Below, one piece after another: positions 1-8,215 of a DNA stretch of 58,856 nt (position 1 is its first letter; each line of letters begins with the position of its first letter). Origin of the DNA: an uncultured Prevotella sp. (lineage in GTDB: Bacteria; Bacteroidota; Bacteroidia; Bacteroidales; Bacteroidaceae); assembly GCA_945875635.1 (NCBI GenBank), contig CAMCLD010000010.1, positions 1 to 58,856 on the forward strand, written 5' to 3'. Position numbers and translations under genes: made by a program. Below the pieces are notes generated by a model. The model ran no database searches. It saw nothing but the letters and a program-made list of their open reading frames with translations, and was not told the origin of the DNA.

Positions 1-335
1 ATGGAATACTCCATTTGCCTTTCCTTCATCATGACCTTGGCCACGTTTAACGATGTGAATGATGTATTGAAAGCGCAGTCGAGACTGACGTTGAAGCGAA
101 GCCAGTTCAGGCTCTTCGAGCGCAAGCGTCCGAAGTTCTGGCGGTAGCACTGTTCGCCGTGTCTGCCGTACTTGCCCAACTGGGTGAAATTTATCCTTCC
201 TGGTATAACCATGTATAAAAGTAGTACCTCGATGATGACTTTCTCAAAACTTTTGCTTAACTTTGCAGCGGAGGTCATCATGGCCTCCTTGCATATGCCC
301 GTATATTGGTCGAGTGCTTCTGAAATTTTCGTCAT
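1..335 (-). CDS. IS4-type DDE transposase, N-terminal part, cut by window edge
   Basis: The reverse strand reads open from an ATG at 335 to the window edge (about 111 residues), starting MTKISEALDQYTGICKEAMM. The segments LSKSFEKVIIEVLLLYMVIP, RINFTQLGKYGRHGEQCYR and NFGRLRSKSLNWLRFNV match my memory of the N-terminal region of Bacteroidetes transposases annotated as IS4-like or DDE. The catalytic domain would lie to the left, outside the window, so completeness cannot be judged. It is transcribed away from the mannanase at 468. The gap 336-467 has a perfect 12-bp palindrome (TCAAGCGCTTGA, 373-384) but no terminal inverted repeat that I could match. The family call rests on recall, not on a search. 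Confidence 0.65.
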   Translation of the reverse strand, partial: MTKISEALDQYTGICKEAMMTSAAKLSKSFEKVIIEVLLLYMVIPGRINFTQLGKYGRHGEQCYRQNFGRLRSKSLNWLRFNVSLDCAFNTSFTSLNVAKVMMKERQMEYS

Positions 336-372
336 AACTAAGTAATGTAAGAGACTACTAAGTTACTGAAAA

Positions 373-384
373 TCAAGCGCTTGA
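373..384. promoter_or_regulatory. 12-bp perfect palindrome upstream of mannanase
   Basis: TCAAGCGCTTGA is self-complementary and lies 83 bp before the mannanase start, in an AT-rich gap. It could be an operator for the mannanase or part of the neighbouring IS end. Nothing in the sequence decides between these. Confidence 0.25.
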
Positions 385-467
385 CCAAAGTTTATTAATT
401 ATATATTGTTAATGTAACTCATTGATTTTTAGATGATTAAATATGTAATTAACTAAGTATTGTTACT

Positions 468-1610
468 ATGAAACTTAAATTCTTATTTGCAATAATGCTC
501 ATCCTGGCAAGCATATCGTGTTCAAAAACTGAAAATGAGTTTGAGAAAGAGCCTGAAAATCCAGCAACACCCGAAACTCCAGAAAAGCCAGATACTCCAG
601 GAACTCCAGAAACACCCGAAGAACCTTCGGAAGGAGAAAAAAAACGTTCGCCAGAGGCAACAAGACTGTTGGACTACCTAAAGAACATCTACGGTACAAA
701 AACACTCTCGGGAGCTTGCGCTAACGTAAACTGGAATACCTACGAGGCTCAGTGGGTGCACAAGCATACAGGCAAGTGGCCCGCCATTAACTGCTTCGAC
801 TTCATCCACCTGCCCTTCTCACAGCCAGGCGGTTGGATTGACTATTCCAATATAAAGGTGGTTGAAGACTGGCATAACGCCGGCGGCATCGTGTCCATTA
901 TGTGGCACTGGAACGTGCCAGCCAACAACGGCAACGACTGGTCGTTCTATTATGGTAGCGAGCCTGACAAGACCAGATTCGACGTCCGGAAGATTACTGA
1001 CGAGAACTCGTCGGAGTACAAACGCATGATTAAGGATATCGACCAGGTGGGCACCTGTCTCAAGGCTCTGCAAGCCAAGGGCATTCCCGTCATCTGGCGA
1101 CCGTTACACGAGGCTGGCGGCCGCTGGTTCTGGTGGGGCATGGATGCCGCTGCATGCCGTCAGCTGTGGCAAGTCATGTACAAGCGATTTGCTGATGCTG
1201 GTATCAACAACCTCATTTGGGTGTTCACCCCCGCAGCAGCCTGGAACGAGCCTTACAGCAAGGGATTCGACTGGTATCCCGATGATGAGTATGTCGATAT
1301 TGTCGGCATGGATGTCTATAATCTGAGCGATGCAGCACAATGCTATACCCTCGACTTTAAGTTCCTTGTCGACCAACGTCCCGACAAGATGGCTGCGCTC
1401 ACCGAATGTGGCAACGTGGCCACCATCTCGAGTCAGTGGAAGGCAGGAGCCAAGTGGCTGTTCTTCATGCCGTGGTACGATTATGGACGCACCAACGACC
1501 CCGCTTCAGCAGCCTTCAATGACCAATCACACAGCAATGCCTCCATCTCATGGTGGAAGGATGCTTTCAATTGTGATTTCGTGCTCTCTCGCGAAGACGT
1601 AAAATACTGA
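468..1610 (+). CDS. Lipoprotein GH26 beta-mannanase
   Basis: A 380-aa protein predicted to cleave beta-1,4-mannan at the cell surface. The N-terminus is a lipoprotein signal peptide with the lipobox LASISC (lipidated Cys18). Residues about 25-60 are a Pro/Thr/Glu-rich linker (repeats such as PETPEKPDTPGTPETP). The catalytic domain runs from about 62 to 375. The motif WRPLHEAGG carries the acid/base Glu215, and ALTECGN carries the nucleophile Glu313; these are the two signature sites of family GH26. IVSIMWHWNVP and DIVGMDVY are further GH26-like barrel strands. No SusC/SusD pair or other glycanase is adjacent, and a transposase fragment lies upstream, so this looks like a lone accessory gene. 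GH26 also contains other specificities, so mannan as substrate is the most common case rather than proven. Confidence 0.88.
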   Translation: MKLKFLFAIMLILASISCSKTENEFEKEPENPATPETPEKPDTPGTPETPEEPSEGEKKRSPEATRLLDYLKNIYGTKTLSGACANVNWNTYEAQWVHKHTGKWPAINCFDFIHLPFSQPGGWIDYSNIKVVEDWHNAGGIVSIMWHWNVPANNGNDWSFYYGSEPDKTRFDVRKITDENSSEYKRMIKDIDQVGTCLKALQAKGIPVIWRPLHEAGGRWFWWGMDAAACRQLWQVMYKRFADAGINNLIWVFTPAAAWNEPYSKGFDWYPDDEYVDIVGMDVYNLSDAAQCYTLDFKFLVDQRPDKMAALTECGNVATISSQWKAGAKWLFFMPWYDYGRTNDPASAAFNDQSHSNASISWWKDAFNCDFVLSREDVKY

Positions 1611-1797
1611 TACAAAATTAATTAAGATGATTACATTATAATCAAACAAAGTAAAAAGAATGAAAAATACTTGCAGGCTATATCTGATGCTCTTCACCTT
1701 AATTTAATCATATCAGACGGTAAACTCTGACAATTATTTCACAATGCAAACCATCCATCCTGCGATATTTATCATGGTAGTTTGTAATTGGTTTAAG

Positions 1798-1832
1798 GGT
1801 AGCGACTAACAACGTTCGCTGCCTTTTTGTTT
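1798..1832 (+). terminator. Intrinsic terminator downstream of mannanase
   Basis: GGTAGCGA (1798-1805) pairs with TCGCTGCC (1816-1823), with one G-U wobble, and is followed directly by TTTTTGTTTT. It lies 190 bp after the mannanase stop. The intervening stretch holds only a 15-codon open frame starting at 1660 (MKNTCRLYLMLFTLI), which looks like the leftover of a signal peptide. Confidence 0.7.
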
Positions 1833-2256
1833 TGGCAGAAAGTTGGAGAAATGTTTGGAGGGATAAAGGAAACAGCGTATATTTTCAGATAAATCTCAAT
1901 ATAAAAATTATTCAACTTCGCAAGTAGTGAAAAGAAGATAAATTATCAAATATATACGGAATGCAGGGTCAGGAGGTACCCTGCATCCTGTAACTTGCAG
2001 ATTATTAGTGTATAAGATGCAAATGATGTAGGGTGTAGGGTGCTACGCAAGCTGGCGTATATACAAATAATGCGAAGAAAACTCGTTCGTGGATGAAGCC
2101 TAACGTCTTCATGGCGACTGTCATGGCTGTGGCAGTTGCCTGTCACGGTAATGACAGCTGTCTGTCACGTGGTGACAGACGGCGATACATAGGCTATCTT
2201 TGTCAATAACAAATAAAAATAAATATGTGTTTGTGTATGTATCGAAATATTTTTAT
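1833..2256. other. Gene-free gap with strong hairpins before ileS
   Basis: I see no gene here. It holds a hairpin with perfect 9-bp arms, ATGCAGGGT (1961-1969) and ACCCTGCAT (1978-1986), then degenerate copies of the GTAGGGTG motif around 2025-2045. A cluster of CTGTCA/TGACAG half-sites follows at 2115-2180 and includes the perfect hairpin TCTGTCAC-GTG-GTGACAGA. Part of it reads as MAVAVACHGNDSCLSRGDRR, but with no start signal or supporting context. Confidence 0.5.
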
Positions 2257-2264
2257 TATCTTTG
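2230..2264 (+). promoter_or_regulatory. ileS promoter
   Basis: TATCTTTG at 2257-2264 fits the Bacteroidetes -7 element TAnnTTTG exactly. A TTTG lies upstream at 2230-2233, with a spacer of 23 bp, slightly long. Transcription would begin near 2271, which supports the ATG at 2318 and argues against the in-frame TTG at 2282. Confidence 0.6.
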
Positions 2265-2317
2265 CATCCTCTAATTGATAATTGGAAAATAATAGAAATA
2301 AACAGTTATACACAATC

Positions 2318-5300
2318 ATGGCAAAGAAGTTTGCAGAACACAGGGGGCTTGATTTGACCTCTATCAACAGCGAGGTGCTGGCAGATTGGGAGAAGAATGA
2401 CATCTTCCACAGAAGTATTGACGAGAGAGAAGGTTGTCCGCAGTTTATATTCTACGAGGGACCGCCTTCTGCAAACGGACATCCCGGCATACACCATGTG
2501 CTTGCCCGTTCCATAAAGGACACATTCAACAGATATAAGACCATGAAGGGTTTCCAGGTGCATCGCAAGGCTGGATGGGATACGCATGGACTGCCTGTGG
2601 AGCTTGGCGTGGAGAAGGAGCTTGGCATCACGAAGAAAGACATTGACAACAAGCAGTCTGACAAATACATCACTACAGAGGAGTATAACTCCAAATGTCG
2701 TGAGAATGTGATGAAGTTCACGGCTGAATGGAGACAGCTAACGGAGGAGATGGGTTATTTCGTTGACCTTGACAATCCGTATATTACATACGACAACAAG
2801 TACATGGAGACCCTGTGGTGGCTTCTCAGCCAGCTGTACAACAAGGGTCTGCTCTACAAAGGCTATACCATTCAGCCTTACTCGCCTGGCGCTGGCACAG
2901 GACTGTCGAGCCATGAACTGAACCAGCCAGGATGCTACCGCGACGTTAAGGACACTACCGTGACTGCCCTCTTCAAGGCCTTGAACCCTAAGGAGGAATG
3001 GACAAGGTGGGGCAACCCGTACTTCGTGGCGTGGACGACGACGCCATGGACCCTGCCATCGAATGTTGCCTTGTGTGTAGGTCCCAATATCGACTATGTC
3101 GCAGTGGAGACATACAACAGTTATACGGGCGAGCCTATCACGGTGGTAATGGCAGAGAGCCGTGTCAACGCATATCTGTCTCCAGAAGGACTGATGACCG
3201 ACGACGAGCCGCTGCCGACATACGAGAAGGGCAAGAAATTCGTGCCATACAGAATAGTGGGACGTTACAAAGGTACTGAACTTGAGGGTATGCGTTTTGC
3301 CCAGCTTATGCCATGGATAATGCCTACAGCACGCATAGATGCCAACTCGCCTGCCTTTGTGGCTGAATATGCTGAAAAGAATCCCGACAAGGTGTTCACG
3401 GCAGAAAACGGCAAGGACAAGTTCGTGGAGATGGCAGACAAGGCCTTCAGGGTTATACTCGGCGACTATGTGACGACAGAGGATGGTACGGGCATCGTGC
3501 ACATCGCTCCTACATTCGGAGCTGACGATGCCAAGGTTGCCAAGGATGCCGGCATACCGTCGCTCTTCCTCATTGACAAAAAGGGTGAGACACGACCAAT
3601 GGTTGACCTGCAAGGAAAATATTACGAGACAGATGACCTTGACAGTGTGTTCGTGGACAAGTGCATGGACGTGAAGGCTTATGCTCACCATGCTGGCGAC
3701 TATGTCAAGAATGCCTATGACCCTCGTTTCAATCCTGATGGAAAATGGGACGTGGAGGCATCAGAGAAAGCCGAAGACCTGAACATCGTGATATGCATGG
3801 AAATGAAGGCGGAAGGCACTGCTTTCAAGATAGAGAAACACGTGCATAACTATCCACATTGCTGGCGCACCGACAAACCAATTCTTTACTACCCGCTTGA
3901 CTCTTGGTTCATCAAATCTACTGCCATGAAGGAGAGAATGGTGGAGCTGAACAAGAACATTAACTGGCAACCAGAGTCAACAGGAACGGGACGATTCGGC
4001 AACTGGCTTGAGAACCTTAACGACTGGAACCTTTCAAGGTCGCGTTTCTGGGGCACACCTCTGCCTATATGGCGAGACGAAGATGGAGAAGAGATTTGCA
4101 TAGGCTCTCTTGAACAGCTCTACAACGAGATAGAGAAAGCCGTGGAGGCTGGAGTCATGACGTCAAACCCTCTCAAGGACAAGGGTTTCGTGCCGGGCGA
4201 CTATTCCAAGGAAAACTATGAGAAGGTAGATATCCACAGACCATACGTGGACCATATACAACTTGTGAGCAAGACAGGAAAACCTATGCGCAGAGAAACC
4301 GACCTTATTGACGTCTGGTTCGACTCTGGGTCAATGCCATACGCTCAGATTCACTATCCTTTCGAGAATAAAGACAAGATAGACGATGGAAGGGCTTTCC
4401 CGGCTGATTTCATCAACGAGGGAGTGGATCAGACCCGAGGATGGTTCTTCACACTACATGCCATAGCTACTATGGTGTTTGACTCCGTGGCTTTCAAGAA
4501 TGTCATCTCTACGGGTCTCGTCCTCGACTCAAAGGGTGACAAGATGAGCAAGCACAAGGGCAATGTGGTGAACCCCTTCGACATGATTCACAAGTATGGA
4601 GCCGATGCCGTACGTTTCTACATGATGACTAATTCTGAACCATGGGATAACCTTAAGTTTGACGAACATGGTGTGGATGAGGTAAGACGCAAGCTCTTTG
4701 GCACATTGTATAATACGTATAGCTTCTTTGCTCTTTATGCAAATGTAGATGGTTTTGACCCGGAAACACCGCAGATACCTCTCGCAGACAGGCCTGAGAT
4801 TGACCGCTGGATACTGTCGTGCCTGCATTCGCTCGTAAGGAAAGTGGATAAGGAACTGGAGGCATATGACCCTACAAGGGCTGGACGACTCATAGACAGT
4901 TTTGTCAACGATGACCTTTCCAATTGGTATGTGCGTCTGAACCGCAAGCGTTTCTGGGGCAAAGAGATGAGCAACGACAAGCTGTCGGCTTACCAGACTC
5001 TATACTCTTGTCTGCTTACCGTTGCGAAACTCCTTGCACCATTTGCACCATTCTACAGTGACAGACTCTACCATGACCTTGAAGGTGGGTTGCAAAGTGT
5101 ACATCTTGACACGTTCCCCGTAGCTGATGACGCATTCATAGATGCTGACCTTGAGGAGCGCATGTCAATGGCACAGAAAATAACCTCCATGACTCTTGCT
5201 CTTAGGCGCAAGGTGAACATCAAGGTGCGTCAGCCCTTGCAGCAGATAATGATTCCTGCTGTATCGGAAAGCCAGAAAGCACATGTGGAGGCCGTAAAAG

Positions 5301-5869
5301 ACCTTATAATGAACGAGGTCAACGTCAAAGATATTAGGTTTGTTGAGGGTGAGGATATTCTCGTCAAGTCTGTGAAATGCAACTTCCGTACCATGGGAAA
5401 GAAATATGGCAAACTGATGAAGGGAGTAGCTGCCAGGATAAATAGCCTTGACCAGCATGAGATATCAGAACTTGAGAAGAATGGACACCTTACAATAGAT
5501 GTAGAGGGACAGCAGCTTGTGATAGACGCAACGGATGTGGACATAATAAGCGAGGACATTCCTGGCTGGCTCGTAAGCAACGAAGGCAATCTCACGGTTG
5601 CACTCGAGGTGGAACTCAACGATGAGCTCGTTAAAGAGGGTACTGCGAGAGAATTGATAAACCGCATACAGAATCTAAGAAAGGACTCAGGACTTGAGAT
5701 AACCGACAGGATTAAGGTTACAATAGCTCCCGATGAGAATATCAACTCGGCTATAGAGGCCTATTCGGATTACATCAAAGGACAGGTCCTTGCCGATGAG
5801 ATCGTCATAGCCGAGAATGACGGGGTGATTGATAAGTTTGATGTCAATATAACCATCGATAAAATATAA
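2318..5869 (+). CDS. ileS: Isoleucyl-tRNA synthetase
   Basis: A 1183-aa class I aminoacyl-tRNA synthetase that charges tRNA-Ile in the cytoplasm. The start MAKKFAEHRGLDL matches Bacteroidetes IleS, so the ATG at 2318 is preferred over the upstream TTG. The HIGH region appears as GPPSANGHPGIHHVLAR near residue 55, a connective peptide for editing follows (TTTPWTLPSN), and the KMSKS loop is KMSKHKGN. The C-terminal anticodon-binding region includes LNRKRFWG. The length and the KMSKH form resemble the long eukaryotic/archaeal-like IleS group (type 2) rather than the roughly 940-aa E. coli type. The gene stands alone with its own promoter; a tandem repeat begins 20 bp after its stop. Confidence 0.96.
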   Translation: MAKKFAEHRGLDLTSINSEVLADWEKNDIFHRSIDEREGCPQFIFYEGPPSANGHPGIHHVLARSIKDTFNRYKTMKGFQVHRKAGWDTHGLPVELGVEKELGITKKDIDNKQSDKYITTEEYNSKCRENVMKFTAEWRQLTEEMGYFVDLDNPYITYDNKYMETLWWLLSQLYNKGLLYKGYTIQPYSPGAGTGLSSHELNQPGCYRDVKDTTVTALFKALNPKEEWTRWGNPYFVAWTTTPWTLPSNVALCVGPNIDYVAVETYNSYTGEPITVVMAESRVNAYLSPEGLMTDDEPLPTYEKGKKFVPYRIVGRYKGTELEGMRFAQLMPWIMPTARIDANSPAFVAEYAEKNPDKVFTAENGKDKFVEMADKAFRVILGDYVTTEDGTGIVHIAPTFGADDAKVAKDAGIPSLFLIDKKGETRPMVDLQGKYYETDDLDSVFVDKCMDVKAYAHHAGDYVKNAYDPRFNPDGKWDVEASEKAEDLNIVICMEMKAEGTAFKIEKHVHNYPHCWRTDKPILYYPLDSWFIKSTAMKERMVELNKNINWQPESTGTGRFGNWLENLNDWNLSRSRFWGTPLPIWRDEDGEEICIGSLEQLYNEIEKAVEAGVMTSNPLKDKGFVPGDYSKENYEKVDIHRPYVDHIQLVSKTGKPMRRETDLIDVWFDSGSMPYAQIHYPFENKDKIDDGRAFPADFINEGVDQTRGWFFTLHAIATMVFDSVAFKNVISTGLVLDSKGDKMSKHKGNVVNPFDMIHKYGADAVRFYMMTNSEPWDNLKFDEHGVDEVRRKLFGTLYNTYSFFALYANVDGFDPETPQIPLADRPEIDRWILSCLHSLVRKVDKELEAYDPTRAGRLIDSFVNDDLSNWYVRLNRKRFWGKEMSNDKLSAYQTLYSCLLTVAKLLAPFAPFYSDRLYHDLEGGLQSVHLDTFPVADDAFIDADLEERMSMAQKITSMTLALRRKVNIKVRQPLQQIMIPAVSESQKAHVEAVKDLIMNEVNVKDIRFVEGEDILVKSVKCNFRTMGKKYGKLMKGVAARINSLDQHEISELEKNGHLTIDVEGQQLVIDATDVDIISEDIPGWLVSNEGNLTVALEVELNDELVKEGTARELINRIQNLRKDSGLEITDRIKVTIAPDENINSAIEAYSDYIKGQVLADEIVIAENDGVIDKFDVNITIDKI

Positions 5870-5887
5870 AAACCTCAACTTCGAATA

Positions 5888-6042
5888 AAGGGTTAAAAGG
5901 TTAAAAGGTTAAAGGGTTAAAGGGTTAAAGGGTTTGAAAGGTTTGAAAGTTGCGGCCCACCCCTCCCTCAACCTGTCAACAGTTAACTTGTCAACTTATC
6001 GACTTGTCAACATTTAATTGTCAACTTGTCAACTTAATATAT
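5888..6042. repeat. Composite intergenic repeat: GGGTTAAA tandem run plus GTCAAC units
   Basis: Repeats of (G)GGTTAAA(A) run from about 5888 to 5930 and change to GGGTTTGAAAGG, followed by a C-rich block (CCCACCCCTCCC). Then come at least six copies of a CAACTTGTC-like unit up to 6035. The same order of blocks appears reversed at 11371-11495, so this is one composite element and not chance simple sequence. It fills the whole ileS to DksA-like gap. Confidence 0.65.
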
Positions 6043-6044
6043 AT

Positions 6045-6425
6045 ATGGCAGAAAAGACACGCTACTCTGATGAGGAACTCGAGGAGTTCCGTCAGATTAT
6101 AAATGAGAAACTTATAAACATACGAGAGGATTATGCTGCAACGATGAGGGTGCTGATGAATCAGGACACAAACGACGTGTCTGATACATCGCCTACTTAC
6201 AAGTCGCTTGAGGAAGGCAGTTCTACCCAGACAAAGGAGGAACTCGTACAGATGGCGCAGCGACAGCAGAAATTCATACAGGGACTGGAGGCGGCTCTCA
6301 TAAGGATTAAGAACAAGACATACGGCATAGACCGCATAACGGGAGAGTTGATTCCCAAGGAAAGGTTGCGTGCCGTACCACATGCCACTCTTAGCGTGGC
6401 ATCGAAGAACGCAAGAAAGAAATGA
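6045..6425 (+). CDS. DksA/TraR-family protein without cysteines
   Basis: A 126-aa protein from ATG 6045 (MAEKTRYSDEELEEF); the longer frame to 6018 begins inside the intergenic repeat and was not used. The coiled-coil N-terminal half and the C-terminal motif ELIPKERLRAVPHATLSV match Bacteroidetes DksA/TraR proteins, which bind the RNA polymerase secondary channel and tune transcription. The usual zinc-finger cysteines are missing. The place where relatives commonly have YGICR reads YGIDR, and there is no Cys anywhere in the protein. It starts an operon: the stop overlaps the lspA start as ATGA. Whether it still acts like DksA is inference. Confidence 0.82.
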   Translation: MAEKTRYSDEELEEFRQIINEKLINIREDYAATMRVLMNQDTNDVSDTSPTYKSLEEGSSTQTKEELVQMAQRQQKFIQGLEAALIRIKNKTYGIDRITGELIPKERLRAVPHATLSVASKNARKK

Positions 6426-7036
6426 AATCAAGAATCAATAGGGGTATGCTCGCCTCGATAGTGGTTTTCTTAGTTCTGCTCATAGACCAGATTATTAAAA
6501 TCGCTGTCAAGACAAATATGCGTATAGGTGACGATATCGTTATAACAGACTGGTTCCTTATACGGTTTATCGAGAACAACGGAATGGCATGGGGAATGGA
6601 ACTTGGAAGCAAGCTTTTCCTGAGTGTGTTCCGCATCATAGCTGTGGCATTGATTATCTATTATATCGTGAAACTTGTGAAAGCAAAGGCTGACAGAAGG
6701 TATATTGTTCTCATTTCCATGATATGTGCCGGAGCATTCGGAAACATAGTGGATTCTTTGCTCTACGGTCAGATTTTCACGGAGTCAACACCATGGAGCG
6801 TGGCAACACTAACTGAGTTTGGGCATGGATATGCTGCGCCCCTCATGGGAAAGGTGGTGGATATGTTCTATTTCCCGATAATAGATACCATGTTGCCTGA
6901 ATGGGTTCCGTTTTGGGGAGGTGAACATTTTATATTCTTCTCACCCATCTTCAATTTTGCAGACGCAAGCATATCGGTAGGAGTAATACTCATATTGATA
7001 TTCTTTAGGAAGGAACTATCGAAGATTGAAGATTGA
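6422..7036 (+). CDS. lspA: Lipoprotein signal peptidase (signal peptidase II)
   Basis: A 204-aa inner-membrane aspartyl protease that removes signal peptides from prolipoproteins. It has four predicted membrane segments, beginning with MLASIVVFLVLLIDQIIKIAV. The conserved Asn sits in ENNGMAWGM, and the two catalytic aspartates are in GNIVDSLLYG and FNFADASISVG. At 204 aa it is longer than the 160-170 aa of E. coli LspA, because of an extra loop before the second Asp that is common in Bacteroidetes. Its start overlaps the DksA-like stop by 4 bp. The last codons (KIED, stop) are made of a GAAGATT tandem repeat that continues into the next gene's leader. Confidence 0.93.
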   Translation: MKSRINRGMLASIVVFLVLLIDQIIKIAVKTNMRIGDDIVITDWFLIRFIENNGMAWGMELGSKLFLSVFRIIAVALIIYYIVKLVKAKADRRYIVLISMICAGAFGNIVDSLLYGQIFTESTPWSVATLTEFGHGYAAPLMGKVVDMFYFPIIDTMLPEWVPFWGGEHFIFFSPIFNFADASISVGVILILIFFRKELSKIED

Positions 7037-7050
7037 AGATCGAAGATTGA
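7017..7050 (+). repeat. GAAGATT tandem repeat across the lspA stop codon
   Basis: About four copies of ATTGAAGATTGAAGAT-like sequence span the lspA stop codon and the leader of the next gene. The same heptamer is found before the C69 peptidase (9166-9187) and over the maf stop codon (25699-25791). Confidence 0.6.
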
Positions 7051-8009
7051 TGACGGATTTATTTATCATTAAGAAAAAGGCACTGACTTTAGTTGTGATG
7101 ACGGTGGCTGTCATATGGGGATGTAAACCCTCTGTACCGTCAGACACAATACAGCCAGGCAAGATGGAGGATATACTTTACGACTACCATCTGGCTAAAT
7201 CAATAAACAGCATCAGTAGGGACAGGGATGTGGATGCTGATGTAGGGTGGCAGGCATACAAGCTTGCCGTCTTGGAAAAACATGGTGTAAGTGAGGAGGA
7301 TTTCGAGAAATCCCTTGCATACTATATGCGTCATGCCGACAGGTTGCAAGACATATATGAGTCGTTGTCGGAACGTCTTGAAGGAGAAACCTCGGCACTG
7401 GGAGTGCCAGGAGGTGCATCTACGGTCAGGACCTATTCTCTCACGGGAGACACTGCCAATGTGTGGACAGGCGACCCTTCTATAATGCTTATGCCCACAC
7501 AACCTTACAGTAGTATGAGCTTCCATTTCTCTGCTGACTCTTCATATTACAAAGGTGACAAAATGGTTCTGTCCTTCAAGCCTCAGTATATTATACAAGA
7601 TGGCTCAAGGGATGCTGTGGCTTTGTTGTCCGTGAGATTTTCCAATGACAGCATAGCCAGCCAGACATGTCGCTTGTTTGGAAACAACCCGCAGTCAATA
7701 ACAATTCCCGACAGCAAACATCTTGGCATCAAGGATGTGAAAGGATTTATCCTTTTCAAGACCAACAACTCTGGCACAAACACACAGTCAACCTTGCGCC
7801 TGTTGTTCATTTCCGACATACAGCTTCTGAAAATTCATGAAAAGAAAAGCGAACAGGCAGCAAAGGACAGTTCGGATATAAAGATGAGACCGTACTCACA
7901 GACGCAAATGAAACCCATGCCAGACAGCTCGCAAAGAATACGCAGGCAGATACCACCTCCAGTCAGACAACCTGGCAGTCAGCCTATTCCGAGACACATT
8001 GACAGATGA
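7050..8009 (+). CDS. DUF4296 lipoprotein
   Basis: A protein of about 319 aa from ATG 7050 (MTDLFIIKKK); the earlier TTG at 7026 lies in repeat sequence. It has a lipoprotein signal, VMTVAVIWGCKPS. The first domain (PGKMEDILYDYHLAKSINS through YYMRHADRLQDIYESLSERL) is DUF4296, a small helical domain frequent in Bacteroidetes lipoproteins. The C-terminal half (YKGDKMVLSFKPQYIIQDG) looks beta-rich, followed by a basic Pro-rich tail. The function is unknown. It is co-directional and nearly abutting with lspA upstream (13 bp), and its stop overlaps the next start as ATGA, so it is in the same operon. Confidence 0.8.
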   Translation: MTDLFIIKKKALTLVVMTVAVIWGCKPSVPSDTIQPGKMEDILYDYHLAKSINSISRDRDVDADVGWQAYKLAVLEKHGVSEEDFEKSLAYYMRHADRLQDIYESLSERLEGETSALGVPGGASTVRTYSLTGDTANVWTGDPSIMLMPTQPYSSMSFHFSADSSYYKGDKMVLSFKPQYIIQDGSRDAVALLSVRFSNDSIASQTCRLFGNNPQSITIPDSKHLGIKDVKGFILFKTNNSGTNTQSTLRLLFISDIQLLKIHEKKSEQAAKDSSDIKMRPYSQTQMKPMPDSSQRIRRQIPPPVRQPGSQPIPRHIDR

Positions 8010-8215
8010 GAAGGATAGGAGCTAATGATGTCATAACACCAGACGGTGAGATTCTCAGTCCTGCCGTCGTTGAGATTGACAATGGCATGGTAAAGCTATG
8101 GTATCGGTTAGACATGGAAATGCCATTTACGGAGTGGATAGGAGGTACCATAGAGCTGCAAGCCGACAATAACGGAAATATAATGGCAATAAAAAACAAT
8201 AGAATATTATGTTAA
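8006..8215 (+). CDS. 69-aa conserved small protein
   Basis: It starts with the ATG of an ATGA overlap with the DUF4296 gene and ends 7 bp inside nadC, so it is a genuine operon member despite its size. The sequence MRRIGANDVITPDGEILSPA and VEIDNGMVKLWYRLDMEMPF resembles the small beta domain found at the start of Bacteroidetes amidohydrolase-like proteins, but no catalytic domain follows. Function unknown. Confidence 0.65.
   Translation: MRRIGANDVITPDGEILSPAVVEIDNGMVKLWYRLDMEMPFTEWIGGTIELQADNNGNIMAIKNNRILC

Noticed and set aside
1660..1707. Short frame MKNTCRLYLMLFTLI after the mannanase
   Set aside because: Only 15 codons, resembling the start of a signal peptide; no downstream continuation in any frame, so treated as a remnant.
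2233..2317. T-box or other riboswitch in front of ileS
   Set aside because: The leader from the predicted start to the ATG is under 50 nt, too short for a T-box, and no specifier/antiterminator pattern is seen.
2738..3691. 317-codon minus-strand frame inside ileS
   Set aside because: It is antisense to a conserved enzyme, His/Val-rich in the way reversed coding sequence usually is, and has no domain.
5888..6042. CRISPR array from repeated GTCAAC and GGGTTAAA units
   Set aside because: Units are under 12 bp, degenerate and without unique spacers; no cas genes are in the window.
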